Origin: a virus | IMG/VR virus record: IMGVR_UViG_3300046532_002742 | Coordinates: 1 to 31,857 of that record | DNA length: 31,857 bases | Direction: 5' to 3' (one strand) | Shown here: piece by piece, positions 1-8,344 of the stretch | How positions within the stretch are numbered: position 1 is the first letter of the stretch | Layout: each line of letters begins with the position of its first letter | Program-made: the position numbers and the translations under genes | The notes under the pieces: generated by a model | What the model was told of the DNA's origin: nothing | The model's database searches: none | Seen by the model: only the letters and a program-made list of their open reading frames with translations

Positions 1-16
1 CCTTCTTGTAGCCTTC

Positions 17-51
17 CCCGGTGTTTGGAGTAAATCCGGGCCGCAGTTTTT
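17..51 (+). terminator. Weak hairpin with T-run at window start
   Basis: Arms CCCGG (17-21) and CCGGG (36-40) can pair, and a T-run follows at 47-51 just before the first gene. The stem is only 5 bp and the loop is long, so it may be a weak terminator or a packaging-site structure rather than a functional terminator. Confidence 0.25.
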
Positions 52-72
52 AGCCGATTTTTGGAGTTTTTA

Positions 73-471
73 GTGCTTATTATAGAGCATATAACAGCAC
101 AGTTTTGGGGGGTTGCGCAAGTCGGCGCCGTGCTCGGTGCGGGCGGGGTTCCGTTTGTCGTTTGGCTTCGGCGTCGGGGAAAAACTCGCATAGTGAATTG
201 GGCAAGGGAAGCGCTCACTCACCCGAACGGAGACGGCGGAGATAATCAGCTTTTAACGGTCACCGAAAACAATAAGGTTGCCGGCGAGATTAACGAATCT
301 ATTTCGGCTATCGGGTCGCGTTTGTTTCTGTCCGAGTTATCAATGAACGCCCGCCTAGATTTGCACGACGCGCAAGCGGACCGTTTGGAAGCTTCGGTGC
401 AGCAATTAACGGCGGTTTTACTTCACGATCCTAGAGAAAAAAATAGCGATGGAGCCGTAAAGAATGGTTAG
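73..471 (+). CDS. Small membrane protein, holin-like
   Basis: 132 residues. One hydrophobic segment lies near the N-terminus (about residues 8-31), followed by a basic stop-transfer patch (RRRGK) and a hydrophilic, partly helical C-terminal domain of about 95 residues. This single-pass layout and the position two genes upstream of the endolysin suggest a holin or lysis accessory protein, but no family motif is recognised, so the role is inference. The GTG at 73 is chosen over the in-frame TTG at 61 because GGAG at 63-66 is a Shine-Dalgarno site 6 nt before it and would lie inside the longer version. The 3' end overlaps the terminase small subunit gene by 8 bp. Confidence 0.6.
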   Translation: MLIIEHITAQFWGVAQVGAVLGAGGVPFVVWLRRRGKTRIVNWAREALTHPNGDGGDNQLLTVTENNKVAGEINESISAIGSRLFLSELSMNARLDLHDAQADRLEASVQQLTAVLLHDPREKNSDGAVKNG

Positions 472-904
472 AGCTAAGCACCCGGAGGAACGGACCGGAC
501 ACGGTTCGGGCGCCCCTAAGTTGCCGGTCCGTAATGAAGCTTGGGAAACTCCGGAAATGCCGGCTTCGTTGAGCGATTCGCAGCGGTGGCGTAAAATTTG
601 GAGCTTGGGAGGGCCGTCCGGAGCTTATAACCCGGTCGCCGATTTCGGCCTAGTTTCTAGATACTGCTCTTACTCGGAGCGGCGGGAAAATTTGTTGGTG
701 CGTCTAGATTCTGAGGGATGGACGGCCGAGGGCGCTAGCGGACAATTAACGGTGCATCCTTGCGCAAAATTGTTGGCGGATGTCGAGGCTAAACTAGTAG
801 GCGTAGAGGACCGGCTAGGTCTGAGTCCGCAGGCACGAAATACGATCTCCATCGGTGCGGCGCAAGCTAAATCGGTAATCGAGTCTTGGTTAGGTGATGA
901 GTAG
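464..904 (+). CDS. terS: Terminase small subunit, P27 family
   Basis: 146 residues. The C-terminal half has the signature of the P27/Terminase_4 family: a conserved HP followed by two helices and then LGLSPQAR, about residues 97-124. The small subunit binds the packaging site on concatemeric DNA and presents it to the large subunit. The N-terminal 40 residues are polar and probably disordered. Its position shortly before terL supports the call. The stop overlaps the GTG of the endolysin by one base, implying translational coupling. The large subunit follows only after two intervening genes, which is an unusual spacing. Confidence 0.85.
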   Translation: MVRAKHPEERTGHGSGAPKLPVRNEAWETPEMPASLSDSQRWRKIWSLGGPSGAYNPVADFGLVSRYCSYSERRENLLVRLDSEGWTAEGASGQLTVHPCAKLLADVEAKLVGVEDRLGLSPQARNTISIGAAQAKSVIESWLGDE

Positions 905-1482
905 TGAAGTACATGAAGCGGGCCGAATGGTCTAAAGGGGTGACACCTAAGCAGGTCGTTAACCACCCGGTTACGTATAGCGGCGGCGCCGTTTCGACCG
1001 TCGTTCTACACCATAGCGTTACGGGGCAATCGCCGTTTCTCGGGAAGGTGCGGGCGATCGAGCGTTACCATATTACCGGCGAGTATTTCGACATCGCCTA
1101 CAATTTTCTTGTTTCTGCGTCCGACGGTTTCGCCGTGGAAGGTCGAGGGGCTGTTACTCAGGGCGGGGCTACGGGCGCCGGTATAGACGGACAAAGCCTT
1201 TCGGTTTGTGCGGTCGGGAATTTCGAGGCGGATAAAGTACCGACTATTCTAGTCGATAACTTAGTTTCTCTGTTGTCTAAGTTGGTAGTCGACGGGCACG
1301 TTAAACCCGGTTTCATTTTGGAACCTCATAGCAAATATAAAGCTACCGCTTGCTGCGGTAAAAATTTGGTGGTTTTGATTCCCGAAATTTTGCGGCGGGT
1401 AGCTGCTACGGTTGCCCCGGTGTCGGTGGCTTCTTCGGACGCACAAAAGTTGGCGGCTATCCGAGAAATTCTTAGGTCGTGA
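904..1482 (+). CDS. Endolysin, N-acetylmuramoyl-L-alanine amidase (Amidase_2/PGRP fold)
   Basis: 192 residues. It is predicted to cut the amide bond between N-acetylmuramic acid and the peptide stem, releasing progeny at lysis. Visible zinc ligands of the T7-lysozyme/PGRP fold are H37 (in VVLHHS), H142 (in EPHSKY) and C150 or C151 (in TACCGK). YNFLV near residue 66 is the conserved core strand. The region after residue about 165 is a short Ala/Val-rich tail, too small to be a typical wall-binding domain. No signal peptide or SAR domain is seen, so export would need a holin. The GTG start at 904 overlaps the terS stop. It lies between the two terminase genes rather than with a separate lysis cassette. 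Confidence 0.88.
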   Translation: MKYMKRAEWSKGVTPKQVVNHPVTYSGGAVSTVVLHHSVTGQSPFLGKVRAIERYHITGEYFDIAYNFLVSASDGFAVEGRGAVTQGGATGAGIDGQSLSVCAVGNFEADKVPTILVDNLVSLLSKLVVDGHVKPGFILEPHSKYKATACCGKNLVVLIPEILRRVAATVAPVSVASSDAQKLAAIREILRS

Positions 1483-1736
1483 TTGTGGAAGTTATTCGGG
1501 TCGAAGAAGTAGCGGAAGACGAACAAGGGCCGCATATTTTGGTAGTAGAAATTAGCGACGCCGGCGGCCGTCGGGTTGTTGGTCGGGTTAGTGTCGAGGA
1601 CAGCGAAGAAGGCCGGCGGGATGCTTTGGTGCAGCTTGACGATTTGCTAAAGGTTCCTACTGTTTCGGCTCCGATTTCTTGGCTTTCTGGGGCAGGTTTG
1701 GCGGAGTTCCAAGAGTCGGCGGCGGCGGGCCGTTAG
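1479..1736 (+). CDS. Small acidic hypothetical protein
   Basis: 85 residues, acidic and rich in Val, Glu and Asp. The first 50 residues look like beta strands (IVEVIRVEEV, HILVVEISD, RRVVGRVSV) and a helix follows. No family is recognised. The GTG start overlaps the endolysin stop in a GTGA arrangement, so it is probably translated by coupling. The position between endolysin and terminase large subunit hints at a lysis or packaging accessory role, but nothing in the sequence proves it. Confidence 0.65.
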   Translation: MIVEVIRVEEVAEDEQGPHILVVEISDAGGRRVVGRVSVEDSEEGRRDALVQLDDLLKVPTVSAPISWLSGAGLAEFQESAAAGR

Positions 1737-1776
1737 CTTTTAAAGTTAAGTTTAAGGTTTGGCGCCGGTTTAGTCT

Positions 1777-1782
1777 TATAGT
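1777..1782 (+). promoter_or_regulatory. Possible -10 box upstream of terL
   Basis: TATAGT lies in the 81-bp gap between the small acidic gene and terL, about 35 bp before the chosen start. The same hexamer is the -10 of the better promoter at 30814. No convincing -35 lies 16-18 bp upstream (best TAAGGT), so this is weak. Confidence 0.25.
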
Positions 1783-1817
1783 AAGCTAGTGTTAGTGTGT
1801 GGCTTGGGGGTGCGTCT

Positions 1818-3305
1818 ATGGAGTCCGATAGAGTAGTCGAGTTTATAGAAACTTTTCTTACTTTGGGGCATAGTTTCGCCGGACAGCCTTTCCAACTATT
1901 ACCGTTTCAGCGTGAAATCATAGAAGACATTTATAAAGAGGACGGCGACGGGGTACGGCTTAGGCGTAATTACCTTTTAGGGTTGCCGAGAAAAAACGGT
2001 AAAAGCCAGCTTGGCGCCGCTCTAGCTTTATACCATTTAATCGCAGATAATCGGGACGCTTCGCCGCAGGTAGTGAGCGCCGCAGGTGACCGAGGACAGG
2101 CGAGAATCTGTTTCGACGAGGCTTGCCGTATGGTTAGGGCTTCGCCTGCTTTGTCGGAATGTTGCACGGTTCTTAGAACCGAAATCAGATGTAACCTAAA
2201 CTCGGGGACGTATAGAGCGGTAAGCGCTGACGCCGGTTTACAACAAGGTTTAAACTGTAGTTTCGTTATATTTGACGAATTCCATATTTTCAAAAACGAC
2301 GAGTTAATCGACGCTTTGCGTTTGAGTATGTCGGCAAGAAAAAGCCCTTTAATGTTGGTTATTTCTACGGCAGGTTTTGACCTCGGTAGCCCTTTAGGAA
2401 AAATGTATATGCAGGGCCTGAGGATTGACGGCCACCGAATAAACGGCGAGCGGAAATCGGCGGAGGAGAATCGGCCGGCGTTCGGGATGTCTTGGTATGG
2501 TCCGACGTTGGAAGAAATGAAGGCTAAGGGGTGGAAGTATAAAGACCCGGCGGAATGGGAACGGGTAAATCCGGCTTGGTCGATTTTTCCGTCGGCTGTC
2601 GAGGATTTCGAGGCGGCCGCAGTGGCTACGCACGAAGCAAGTTTTATTCGTTATAAATTGAATGGTTGGACTTCTTCGGGTGCCGCATTTTTGCCGGCGG
2701 GCGCTTGGTCTGCGCTGGAAGATAAGACAAAGAAATTAGAAAAAGGCGACGAAATAATTTTGGGTTTCGATGGCGCTTGGAAAGGCGATTCAACCGGGCT
2801 CTGTGCTATAAGGCTTTCGGACATGTTCGTAAGCGTGCTCGGTCATTGGGAAGCTCCGGCTAACGATCCGGATTGGAGAACGCCGGCGGACGAAGTAGAA
2901 AAAACGATTTTGGAAGCTATGGAAAATTTTGTTGTTCGGGAATTGGTAGCCGATCCTTGGAGATTCGAACAAAGTTTGCTTCGTCTTCAAGAGGAGCACG
3001 GCGCCCCTTTGGTAGAATTTCCTAGCAATAGCAGGGCGAGAATCATCCCGGCGACTAACGGGTTTTACGCTAGAGTTATGGAGGGCGTCGGCGGGCTTTC
3101 CCATGACGGAGACCCGGCACTTGCTAGACACCTCGGAAATGCGCAACTTAAAGAAACGCCTATGGGCGCACTTATTAGCAAAGAATACCGGTCTAGCTCT
3201 AGACATATCGACTTAGCGGTAGCTTTAATTATAGGTATGGCGCGCGCTTCTAGGTGGCACGACGAAGCGCCGGCGTCGGATGATTCTTTGCTGATGAGTT
3301 TATGA
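1818..3305 (+). CDS. terL: Terminase large subunit
   Basis: 495 residues, the ATPase and nuclease motor that packages DNA through the portal. The ATPase domain has a Walker A-like LPRKNGKSQ with K62 and a Walker B VIFDEF with D153 and E154. A motif III-like LMLVISTAG follows. The C-terminal RNase H-like nuclease shows LGFDGAWKGDST, LVADPW and HIDLAVALIIG, which supply the acidic metal-binding residues. The ATG at 1818 is chosen over the in-frame GTG at 1797 because GGGGG at 1806-1810 is a Shine-Dalgarno site 7 nt upstream. The stop overlaps the next reading frame. Confidence 0.95.
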   Translation: MESDRVVEFIETFLTLGHSFAGQPFQLLPFQREIIEDIYKEDGDGVRLRRNYLLGLPRKNGKSQLGAALALYHLIADNRDASPQVVSAAGDRGQARICFDEACRMVRASPALSECCTVLRTEIRCNLNSGTYRAVSADAGLQQGLNCSFVIFDEFHIFKNDELIDALRLSMSARKSPLMLVISTAGFDLGSPLGKMYMQGLRIDGHRINGERKSAEENRPAFGMSWYGPTLEEMKAKGWKYKDPAEWERVNPAWSIFPSAVEDFEAAAVATHEASFIRYKLNGWTSSGAAFLPAGAWSALEDKTKKLEKGDEIILGFDGAWKGDSTGLCAIRLSDMFVSVLGHWEAPANDPDWRTPADEVEKTILEAMENFVVRELVADPWRFEQSLLRLQEEHGAPLVEFPSNSRARIIPATNGFYARVMEGVGGLSHDGDPALARHLGNAQLKETPMGALISKEYRSSSRHIDLAVALIIGMARASRWHDEAPASDDSLLMSL

Positions 3306-3316
3306 AGGGTTCAGAT

Positions 3317-3463
3317 ATGAGCGAAACGGTTATTTTCCTTTTGTTGGCGGCCGGTTTGGTGTCGATTATGTTCGGCGTTGCTATGGTTTCGCCCGCTTTG
3401 GCTTTGGTTGCTGGCGGGGTGCTTATGGTTCGTGTAGCTTTGCGGGTGACGCATGAAGATTAA
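3317..3463 (+). CDS. Small two-segment membrane protein between terL and portal
   Basis: 48 residues starting MSETVIF. Almost the whole protein is hydrophobic, with two membrane-spanning stretches (about residues 4-22 and 24-42) around SPA and a short charged tail, RVTHED. ATG 3317 has AAGGG at 3305-3309 as Shine-Dalgarno. An in-frame ATG at 3302 overlaps the terL stop but would place that site inside the gene. The 3' end overlaps the portal start by 11 bp. A second small holin/antiholin-type protein is possible, but the position inside the packaging genes is atypical, so the function is open. Confidence 0.6.
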   Translation: MSETVIFLLLAAGLVSIMFGVAMVSPALALVAGGVLMVRVALRVTHED

Positions 3464-4745
3464 CCGGGTTCTTTCCGGGGCGTTAGGTGCGCGCAGTATT
3501 TCGATACAAGACGTTTTTGATTCCGGCGGAGATCTTACCGGGTTAGCTCACCGGGGGAACCATGCCGGCGTCGCTGTAGACATAAATTCGGCTGCTCAAT
3601 TAACAGCCGTTTTCGGTTCTTGGCGGATAATTTCCGAGTCGGTCGCTACACTGCCGCGCGATTTGGTGGAATCTGGCGACAACGGGTTACCTTCCGTTTA
3701 TGGGCCCCGGCCTTTCTGGCTAGACCAACCCTCGCAGTTCGAGAATTGGGGAGAGTTTTCTTCGCAAATAGTTTTGTCTCTTTTGCAGACGGGCAACGCT
3801 TTTGTCCTTCTAGATTGGGGCGTAAAAACTGGCCTGTTGACGCAAATGAAGGTTTTAGCTCCCCGGTTGTGTCGCCGTGTTTCTCGGGAAGTTGTTAGCG
3901 TTTCTAACGACTCGGGCGTTTCGCTATTGCCGGTTTTCGAGTCCGGGGCGTCTCTTCGGTCTGTCGAGGTTATGCATATTAAAGGGATGGCTTCGCCGGG
4001 CGCTCTGGAAGGCCTTTCGCCTATTATGGCTTGCGCTGAGGCGCTCGGTATAAGTATTGCAGGCCAGCGCTACGGGGCAAGTTTTTTTGCTAATGATGCC
4101 ACTCCGGGCGGGATAATCCAGGTTCCCGCAGAAATTAAGCTTTCGGAGTCCGGCCGGCAGGCTACCCGGGAAGCTTGGTCCGACATGTTCGGCGGGCCTA
4201 ACCGTGCAAAAAAAGTCGCTGTTTTAACCGAGGGGGCGTCTTATAAACCTTTACAGGTAACGCCTAACGAAGCCCAATTTTTGGAATCGAGAAAATTTGG
4301 TATCCAAGAAATAGCGCGAATTTATGGCGTTCCGCCTCACCTTCTTATGGATAACGCCGGGACTTCCGGATGGGGTACGGCGATGGCCGAACAAAATACG
4401 GCGTTCGTTACGCATACCTTGCGCCCGACTTTGGAGCGTTTAGAGTCGCATTTTACGGCGCTCGCACGGCGTGAACTTGGCCGGGGCGAAACCGTAAGCT
4501 TAGCTATACACGAAGAAGCTTTGATGCGGGGCGCTACGGCGTCACGTTGGGACGTTCTACGCAAAAACGTTGGTTCCGGATTGGTTACGGCAGACGAGGC
4601 AAGGCTTAGCGAAGGCTTGCCGCCCCTTGCCGACGGTATCGGCTCGGTTCCTTGGGTTCCGTTGCAGCAGCTACCCCAACTTTCAGACGAAACTGTAGAC
4701 GAAAAAATTGTTTTGCCGACCGTTATTGAAGAGGAAGAAGCGTAA
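3453..4745 (+). CDS. Portal protein, HK97 family
   Basis: 430 residues, forming the dodecameric ring at the capsid vertex through which DNA enters and leaves. Family features are the early helical stretch AVFGSWRIISESVATLPRDL, the W-x-F-like region around residues 95-120 with LLQTGNAFVLLDW, the GLSPIMACAEALG helix, and the C-terminal YGVPPHLL and ADEARLSEGLPPL segments. Length is normal for the family. It follows terL and precedes the protease, the canonical head order. The ATG overlaps the small membrane gene upstream and no separate promoter is evident. Confidence 0.93.
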   Translation: MKINRVLSGALGARSISIQDVFDSGGDLTGLAHRGNHAGVAVDINSAAQLTAVFGSWRIISESVATLPRDLVESGDNGLPSVYGPRPFWLDQPSQFENWGEFSSQIVLSLLQTGNAFVLLDWGVKTGLLTQMKVLAPRLCRRVSREVVSVSNDSGVSLLPVFESGASLRSVEVMHIKGMASPGALEGLSPIMACAEALGISIAGQRYGASFFANDATPGGIIQVPAEIKLSESGRQATREAWSDMFGGPNRAKKVAVLTEGASYKPLQVTPNEAQFLESRKFGIQEIARIYGVPPHLLMDNAGTSGWGTAMAEQNTAFVTHTLRPTLERLESHFTALARRELGRGETVSLAIHEEALMRGATASRWDVLRKNVGSGLVTADEARLSEGLPPLADGIGSVPWVPLQQLPQLSDETVDEKIVLPTVIEEEEA

Positions 4746-4747
4746 AA

Positions 4748-5401
4748 ATGTTCTCTAAGGAAACAAGAGTTTTGCCGACCGTACCGGTTCAAGAACTTCG
4801 CATGCACGAAGGGACGGAAGGCGCAAACATGTTGGTTGGATACGGCGCCGTTTTCGGTAAGCCTTCGCAAGACCTCGGCGGATTTCGGGAAATTATAGAA
4901 CCCGCAGCGTTTAATCGTACGCTAGCAAATCTTGGGGCTAGCGACGCCGGCGGCGACGTGCTTTGCTGCGTTAACCATGACGTTAACATGTTGCTTGGCC
5001 GTTCGGGTTCGGGGACTTTGCGCTTGAGCGTCGACGAGGTAGGCGTTCGCTACGAGGTCGACATTCCAGACACGACGGTTGGACGGGATGCGGCGGTTAT
5101 GGCCGGCCGGCGAGACTTGTTCGGTAGTTCGTTTACGTTTTCTGTTGCGCCGTCGGGCGAGCGTTGGGAAGAAGACGACGAAGGCCGGAAAACTCGGTTT
5201 TTGACGGAAGTTCGTTTGTTTGAATTGGGGCCGGTCACGTCCCCCGCTTATTTGGACAGCACGGTGGCCGCTAGGTCGCTAGACGAGTTTGTTAATGCTG
5301 CGGCTTTGGCCGCTGTTGAGAGCTTGCAAGAGCCCGCCGACGATAGCGCTAGTCGAGAAGACGCCGCTACCGTCGCACGGCGGCCGATTGTTCGCAAGTG
5401 A
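4748..5401 (+). CDS. Prohead protease, HK97 (U35) family
   Basis: 217 residues. The serine protease cleaves the capsid delta domain during prohead maturation. Visible features are YGAVF at the start of the core, the catalytic histidine H77 in VNHDVN, the nucleophile region GSSFTF with S128 as likely serine, and FELGPVTSPAY (about residues 158-168), the conserved strand carrying the third active-site region. The C-terminal 50 residues are Ala/Glu-rich and probably self-cleaved. It begins 2 bp after the portal stop. Confidence 0.93.
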   Translation: MFSKETRVLPTVPVQELRMHEGTEGANMLVGYGAVFGKPSQDLGGFREIIEPAAFNRTLANLGASDAGGDVLCCVNHDVNMLLGRSGSGTLRLSVDEVGVRYEVDIPDTTVGRDAAVMAGRRDLFGSSFTFSVAPSGERWEEDDEGRKTRFLTEVRLFELGPVTSPAYLDSTVAARSLDEFVNAAALAAVESLQEPADDSASREDAATVARRPIVRK

Positions 5402-5446
5402 GCCCCGCCGGCTAGGCACCTCACGTTTTTAGACGGGCGTTAACTT

Positions 5447-5459
5447 GGGCAAATTGCCC
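5447..5459 (+). other. Short inverted repeat upstream of capsid gene
   Basis: GGGCAA and TTGCCC flank a single central A in the 85-bp gap before the major capsid gene, giving a GGGC/GCCC hairpin with a 5-nt loop in RNA. AT-rich sequence with a T-run follows. It could be an operator, a processing site or a weak attenuator between the protease and capsid genes. Confidence 0.35.
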
Positions 5460-5486
5460 TAATAAACAAATTTTTTGGAGAAAAAA

Positions 5487-6737
5487 ATGTCAGATTTTAA
5501 TGGTGAATCTATCCGCAAGGCTTACGAGTCACGCCGTAGCGCCGTCGAGGCTCTTCGGGCGTTCGACGCCGGTATTGGTGAGCGGGCCCTAACTGCTGAA
5601 GAGGTCGCAACGATTGGCGTAATGAATGCCGACGTAGACGCATTGGACGAAACGGTACAACGTCTCATGCGGGACCAGGAACTTAGCGAACGCTCGGCCA
5701 CTCTGGACGCTCTTATTGGTGTCCAGCATGACGCCGGCGAACGTTCAGAGGTCGACTCTCTTACCCCTATCGAGCGGGAAGCGCGACAGTTGTTCCTCGG
5801 CCGTGATCATGACGAAGCGCGGAGCACCGCAGAATTTAGCGCCCCTAGTTCGGAAATCGCTCGGCTTGCCCGTCGTGACCTTACCGCCGGCACTGCTTCG
5901 GCCGGCGGGAATCTGGTCCCGACTACTTTGTTTGGCGAACTTTATAGTTCGCTCCGAGAAAACGCCGATTCGATGTTTAGCCTTGCCCGTGATGTAGTCA
6001 CTACCGGCGGCGAACAAATGGGCTTTCCTACGGTAACAACTTTTTCGGCGGCCGCTCTAATTGCTGAGGCCGGCGCCGTAGGCGAATCAGATCCGGCTTT
6101 CGGATTGGTTAATCTTGACGCTTACAAGTACGGAATGAGCATCCAAATTTCAACAGAATTGGAAGAAGATAACGCCGTTCCTGGCATGTTACCTTGGATT
6201 TTGGAGCAGGCCGTTAGCGGAATTCGTCGAGGTGTTGGCGCTCACCTAGTGACCGGCACAGGTAGCGGTCAGCCGAACGGTATTGACAATGGGACAACCA
6301 TTTCGTCTATTGCCGTTTCGACCACGCCTACCGCAGACCAGCTTGTTGCTATTCAGCACGACATTGCTAGCCCTTACCGCCAAAACGCTTCGTGGCTGTT
6401 TAACGACGCTACCGTTTCGGCTATTCGTCTTCTTAAAGATACGACTAACCAATACATTTGGGCGCCAGGTTTGGGTGCCGGTGTTTCCGATACTCTTCTA
6501 GGTGCTCCGGTTTACACCGACGCAGCGGTCGAGACTGCCGGCGTTAGCAAAAAGGTTGGCATTTACGGTGACATTAAGGCCGGTTATCTTGTTAGAACTG
6601 TTGCTAATATCCGGGCAGAACGTTCGGTAGATTACGCATTTCTTAACGACCTTAACACTTGGCGTTTCTTGTCCCGTCACGACGGCGACATAATCGATAA
6701 CAGCGCTTTCACTGTTATTAAGAATGCTGCTAGCTGA
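5487..6737 (+). CDS. Major capsid protein, HK97 fold
   Basis: 416 residues. The first 110 or so are charged and helical, the delta/scaffolding domain expected to be removed by the protease. The coat domain follows with GGNLVPTTLFGELY (after about residue 130), EAGAVGESDPAFGLV, the E-loop to spine-helix region, ISTELEEDNAV, GTGSGQPNGI and AERSVDYAFLNDLNTWRF near the end, all typical of HK97 coats. ATG 5487 is chosen because GGAG lies 6 nt upstream. A TTG at 5475 would include that site. A strong hairpin follows the gene, consistent with high separate expression. Confidence 0.95.
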   Translation: MSDFNGESIRKAYESRRSAVEALRAFDAGIGERALTAEEVATIGVMNADVDALDETVQRLMRDQELSERSATLDALIGVQHDAGERSEVDSLTPIEREARQLFLGRDHDEARSTAEFSAPSSEIARLARRDLTAGTASAGGNLVPTTLFGELYSSLRENADSMFSLARDVVTTGGEQMGFPTVTTFSAAALIAEAGAVGESDPAFGLVNLDAYKYGMSIQISTELEEDNAVPGMLPWILEQAVSGIRRGVGAHLVTGTGSGQPNGIDNGTTISSIAVSTTPTADQLVAIQHDIASPYRQNASWLFNDATVSAIRLLKDTTNQYIWAPGLGAGVSDTLLGAPVYTDAAVETAGVSKKVGIYGDIKAGYLVRTVANIRAERSVDYAFLNDLNTWRFLSRHDGDIIDNSAFTVIKNAAS

Positions 6738-6741
6738 TAGG

Positions 6742-6757
6742 TTAACATTTTTGTTAA
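6742..6757 (+). promoter_or_regulatory. Palindrome TTAACA-tttt-TGTTAA after capsid gene
   Basis: Six-base arms (6742-6747 and 6752-6757) around four Ts, with a further GTTAAC at 6774-6779, so that GTTAACA at 6741 and TGTTAAC at 6773 are also inverted. It lies between the capsid stop and the terminator-like hairpin. It could be a protein binding site or an RNA stem. No partner is known. Confidence 0.35.
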
Positions 6758-6780
6758 TTCTTTTTAGTTAATTGTTAACA

Positions 6781-6810
6781 GGGGGCGGGGTGGTTTCCCG
6801 TTCCGCCCCC
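6781..6810 (+). terminator. Hairpin after major capsid gene
   Basis: Perfect 8-bp GC arms GGGGGCGG (6781-6788) and CCGCCCCC (6803-6810) with a 14-nt loop, followed by TTGTTAG. There is no long T-tract, so it may be a partial terminator or a 3' stabiliser that raises the capsid mRNA level relative to downstream genes. Confidence 0.65.
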
Positions 6811-6849
6811 TTGTTAGCGGGCTTGTTGTTGTATTTTGAAGGGGCTATA

Positions 6850-7044
6850 ATGCCAAATATTAATGGTCGATATGTTCCGGATTGGCACGCCGACGCTATG
6901 GCTTTTAAGCCTGTAGCCGAGAAGGTCGAGAAGGTCGAAGAGGTAGAAGAGTTGTCGGAGCCTAAGAGGGCGACTCGGAAACGCAAAGGTAAGACCGTAG
7001 AAACTGCGGCGGTAGACATTACCGGGGCAGAGACGGGGGGCTAG
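6850..7044 (+). CDS. Small charged hypothetical protein downstream of capsid
   Basis: 64 residues starting MPNINGRYVPDWHADAM. A Lys/Glu/Val stretch (about residues 22-37) is followed by a basic patch with RKRKGK and a polar tail. No family is recognised. ATG 6850 has GAAGGGG as Shine-Dalgarno 5 nt upstream, and longer in-frame starts would run through the hairpin, so they are rejected. The place between capsid and first connector fits a head accessory or capsid-binding protein, which is inference only. Confidence 0.65.
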   Translation: MPNINGRYVPDWHADAMAFKPVAEKVEKVEEVEELSEPKRATRKRKGKTVETAAVDITGAETGG

Positions 7045-7045
7045 T

Positions 7046-7657
7046 ATGTCGGCGTACTGCACACGCGCAGAGTTGCGCGCTCTTGACGGTCTCGGAGATT
7101 CGACAGTTTTTCCTGATGCCGACCTAGACGTTAGCATTGTTTTTGCTAAGGAAACGGTAGACGGATATTGTGGTACTAGTTTCGGCGATGTCGCTTCGGC
7201 TGCTTACGATTCTTTCGCCGTAACGGTGGACGGGTCCGGCCGGGACGATGTGCGACTACGGGGCGAGTCGGGCGAAATGGTTATGTATCCTAGAAGCGTT
7301 TCGGCCGCTTCGGTTGATGGTGTCGCCGACTCGGGTATCACGTACACTCTTCGGCCGACGGCTCTAGTTGTGCGGAGTTCCGGGACGTGGACGTTTGATC
7401 ATGCAGGGCGGAACGTGACGATTGAAGGCACCGCCGGATTTTCGTCTTCGCCTTCTCAGTCGATAAGGTGGGCCGCCCGTTCCATAGCCCGTTTTTGGCT
7501 GCTTAGTCTACAGTCGAGAGTGCCGGAAAGGGCTTTGCAGCTTAGCAACTCGGATGGATCTTTTGAGCTTAGAGCGCAAGCCGGCGGCGCCGGTAGGCCG
7601 ACGGCCATGCCCGACGTTAACGCAATTTTGAACCGCAACAGACACGGCGCTATTTGA
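7046..7657 (+). CDS. Head-tail connector (adaptor, gp6-like)
   Basis: 203 residues. An N-terminal helical part, YCTRAELRALDGL through VDGYCGTSFG, resembles the gp6/DnaT-like adaptor family. A middle beta region (GVADSGITYTLRPTALVVRSSGTW), the GTAGFSSSPSQSIRWAARSIARFW helix and a disordered C-terminus follow. Such adaptors form the first ring under the portal. GGGGGG ends 5 nt before the ATG. The assignment rests on the helical pattern and position after the capsid, not on catalytic residues. Confidence 0.7.
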   Translation: MSAYCTRAELRALDGLGDSTVFPDADLDVSIVFAKETVDGYCGTSFGDVASAAYDSFAVTVDGSGRDDVRLRGESGEMVMYPRSVSAASVDGVADSGITYTLRPTALVVRSSGTWTFDHAGRNVTIEGTAGFSSSPSQSIRWAARSIARFWLLSLQSRVPERALQLSNSDGSFELRAQAGGAGRPTAMPDVNAILNRNRHGAI

Positions 7658-7658
7658 T

Positions 7659-8150
7659 ATGGCGACGACGACAACAATTGTTTCGGTTAAACGTTCGTTA
7701 CTTGACGAGATCGGGGCTTTAAATATTGCTTCGGCTACGGCCGCCGGTCCGACCTCGGTCCAGGTTTCTTACTCTCGGCCGGCGGTAGACCGGTTAAGGT
7801 CGGAGGCGATCTACTTTGGTAGCGACATGGCTACTTCGGAAGCTCCGGAGCAGAGGATTAGCGGATCTCGGCGTAAGAGCGTTTTAACTTGGGGCGTCGA
7901 CCTTGTTGTTGAGAGTACGATAATTAGTGATAGTGAAGACGCAGAAACTAGAGCTTTCGCTATTGTTGCGGCGATAGAAAATTTTCTTGCGGCTAACGCT
8001 CAACCGGCCGAGTGGTCTGTTTCGGCGGTTTCCTCGGGCGCCCTTTTTGTGTTAATTGATAGTATCGAATCCAAGTTGCAGGAATCGCCCGACGGGTTTC
8101 AGTCTGTAACAGTAACAATCGGCTTAACGGTCAAGGAGCGTTTAATATGA
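7659..8150 (+). CDS. Putative tail terminator / neck protein
   Basis: 163 residues with an alpha/beta pattern: an N-terminal helix, strand-rich centre (RRKSVLTWGVDLVVES), a long helix (AETRAFAIVAAIENFLAAN) and C-terminal strands (SVTVTIGLTVKERL). Proteins of this length and pattern between the adaptor and the tail tube are usually the tail terminator or head closure ring. No diagnostic motif is visible, so the choice between these is open. The gene starts 1 bp after the adaptor and overlaps the next by 4 bp. Confidence 0.55.
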   Translation: MATTTTIVSVKRSLLDEIGALNIASATAAGPTSVQVSYSRPAVDRLRSEAIYFGSDMATSEAPEQRISGSRRKSVLTWGVDLVVESTIISDSEDAETRAFAIVAAIENFLAANAQPAEWSVSAVSSGALFVLIDSIESKLQESPDGFQSVTVTIGLTVKERLI

Positions 8151-8344
8151 AGGTCACCAACACCGGAAACGGTGTCGAAATTCACCCGAAAGCCGGCGGC
8201 GTTTTTGTTGCTGGTCACGGCGAAACGATAGAAGTTCCGGCGGACGTTGGCGCCGAACTTTCGGGGCTTCCCGATTGGATAGTTGAAACGAAAAAAGATT
8301 CCCCTAAAAGTAGCGTCGTCGCTGCGGAGAAGAGCGAAAAATGA
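8147..8344 (+). CDS. Small hypothetical protein before tail tube
   Basis: 65 residues. The first 45 look like a small beta-barrel (VTNTGNGVEIH, GVFVAGHGETIEVP, LPDWIVET), and the last 18 are Lys/Ser-rich and likely disordered. It overlaps its upstream neighbour (ATGA) and the tail tube start. Comparable short beta proteins precede the tube in other siphoviruses, but the role is not known to me. Confidence 0.6.
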   Translation: MKVTNTGNGVEIHPKAGGVFVAGHGETIEVPADVGAELSGLPDWIVETKKDSPKSSVVAAEKSEK

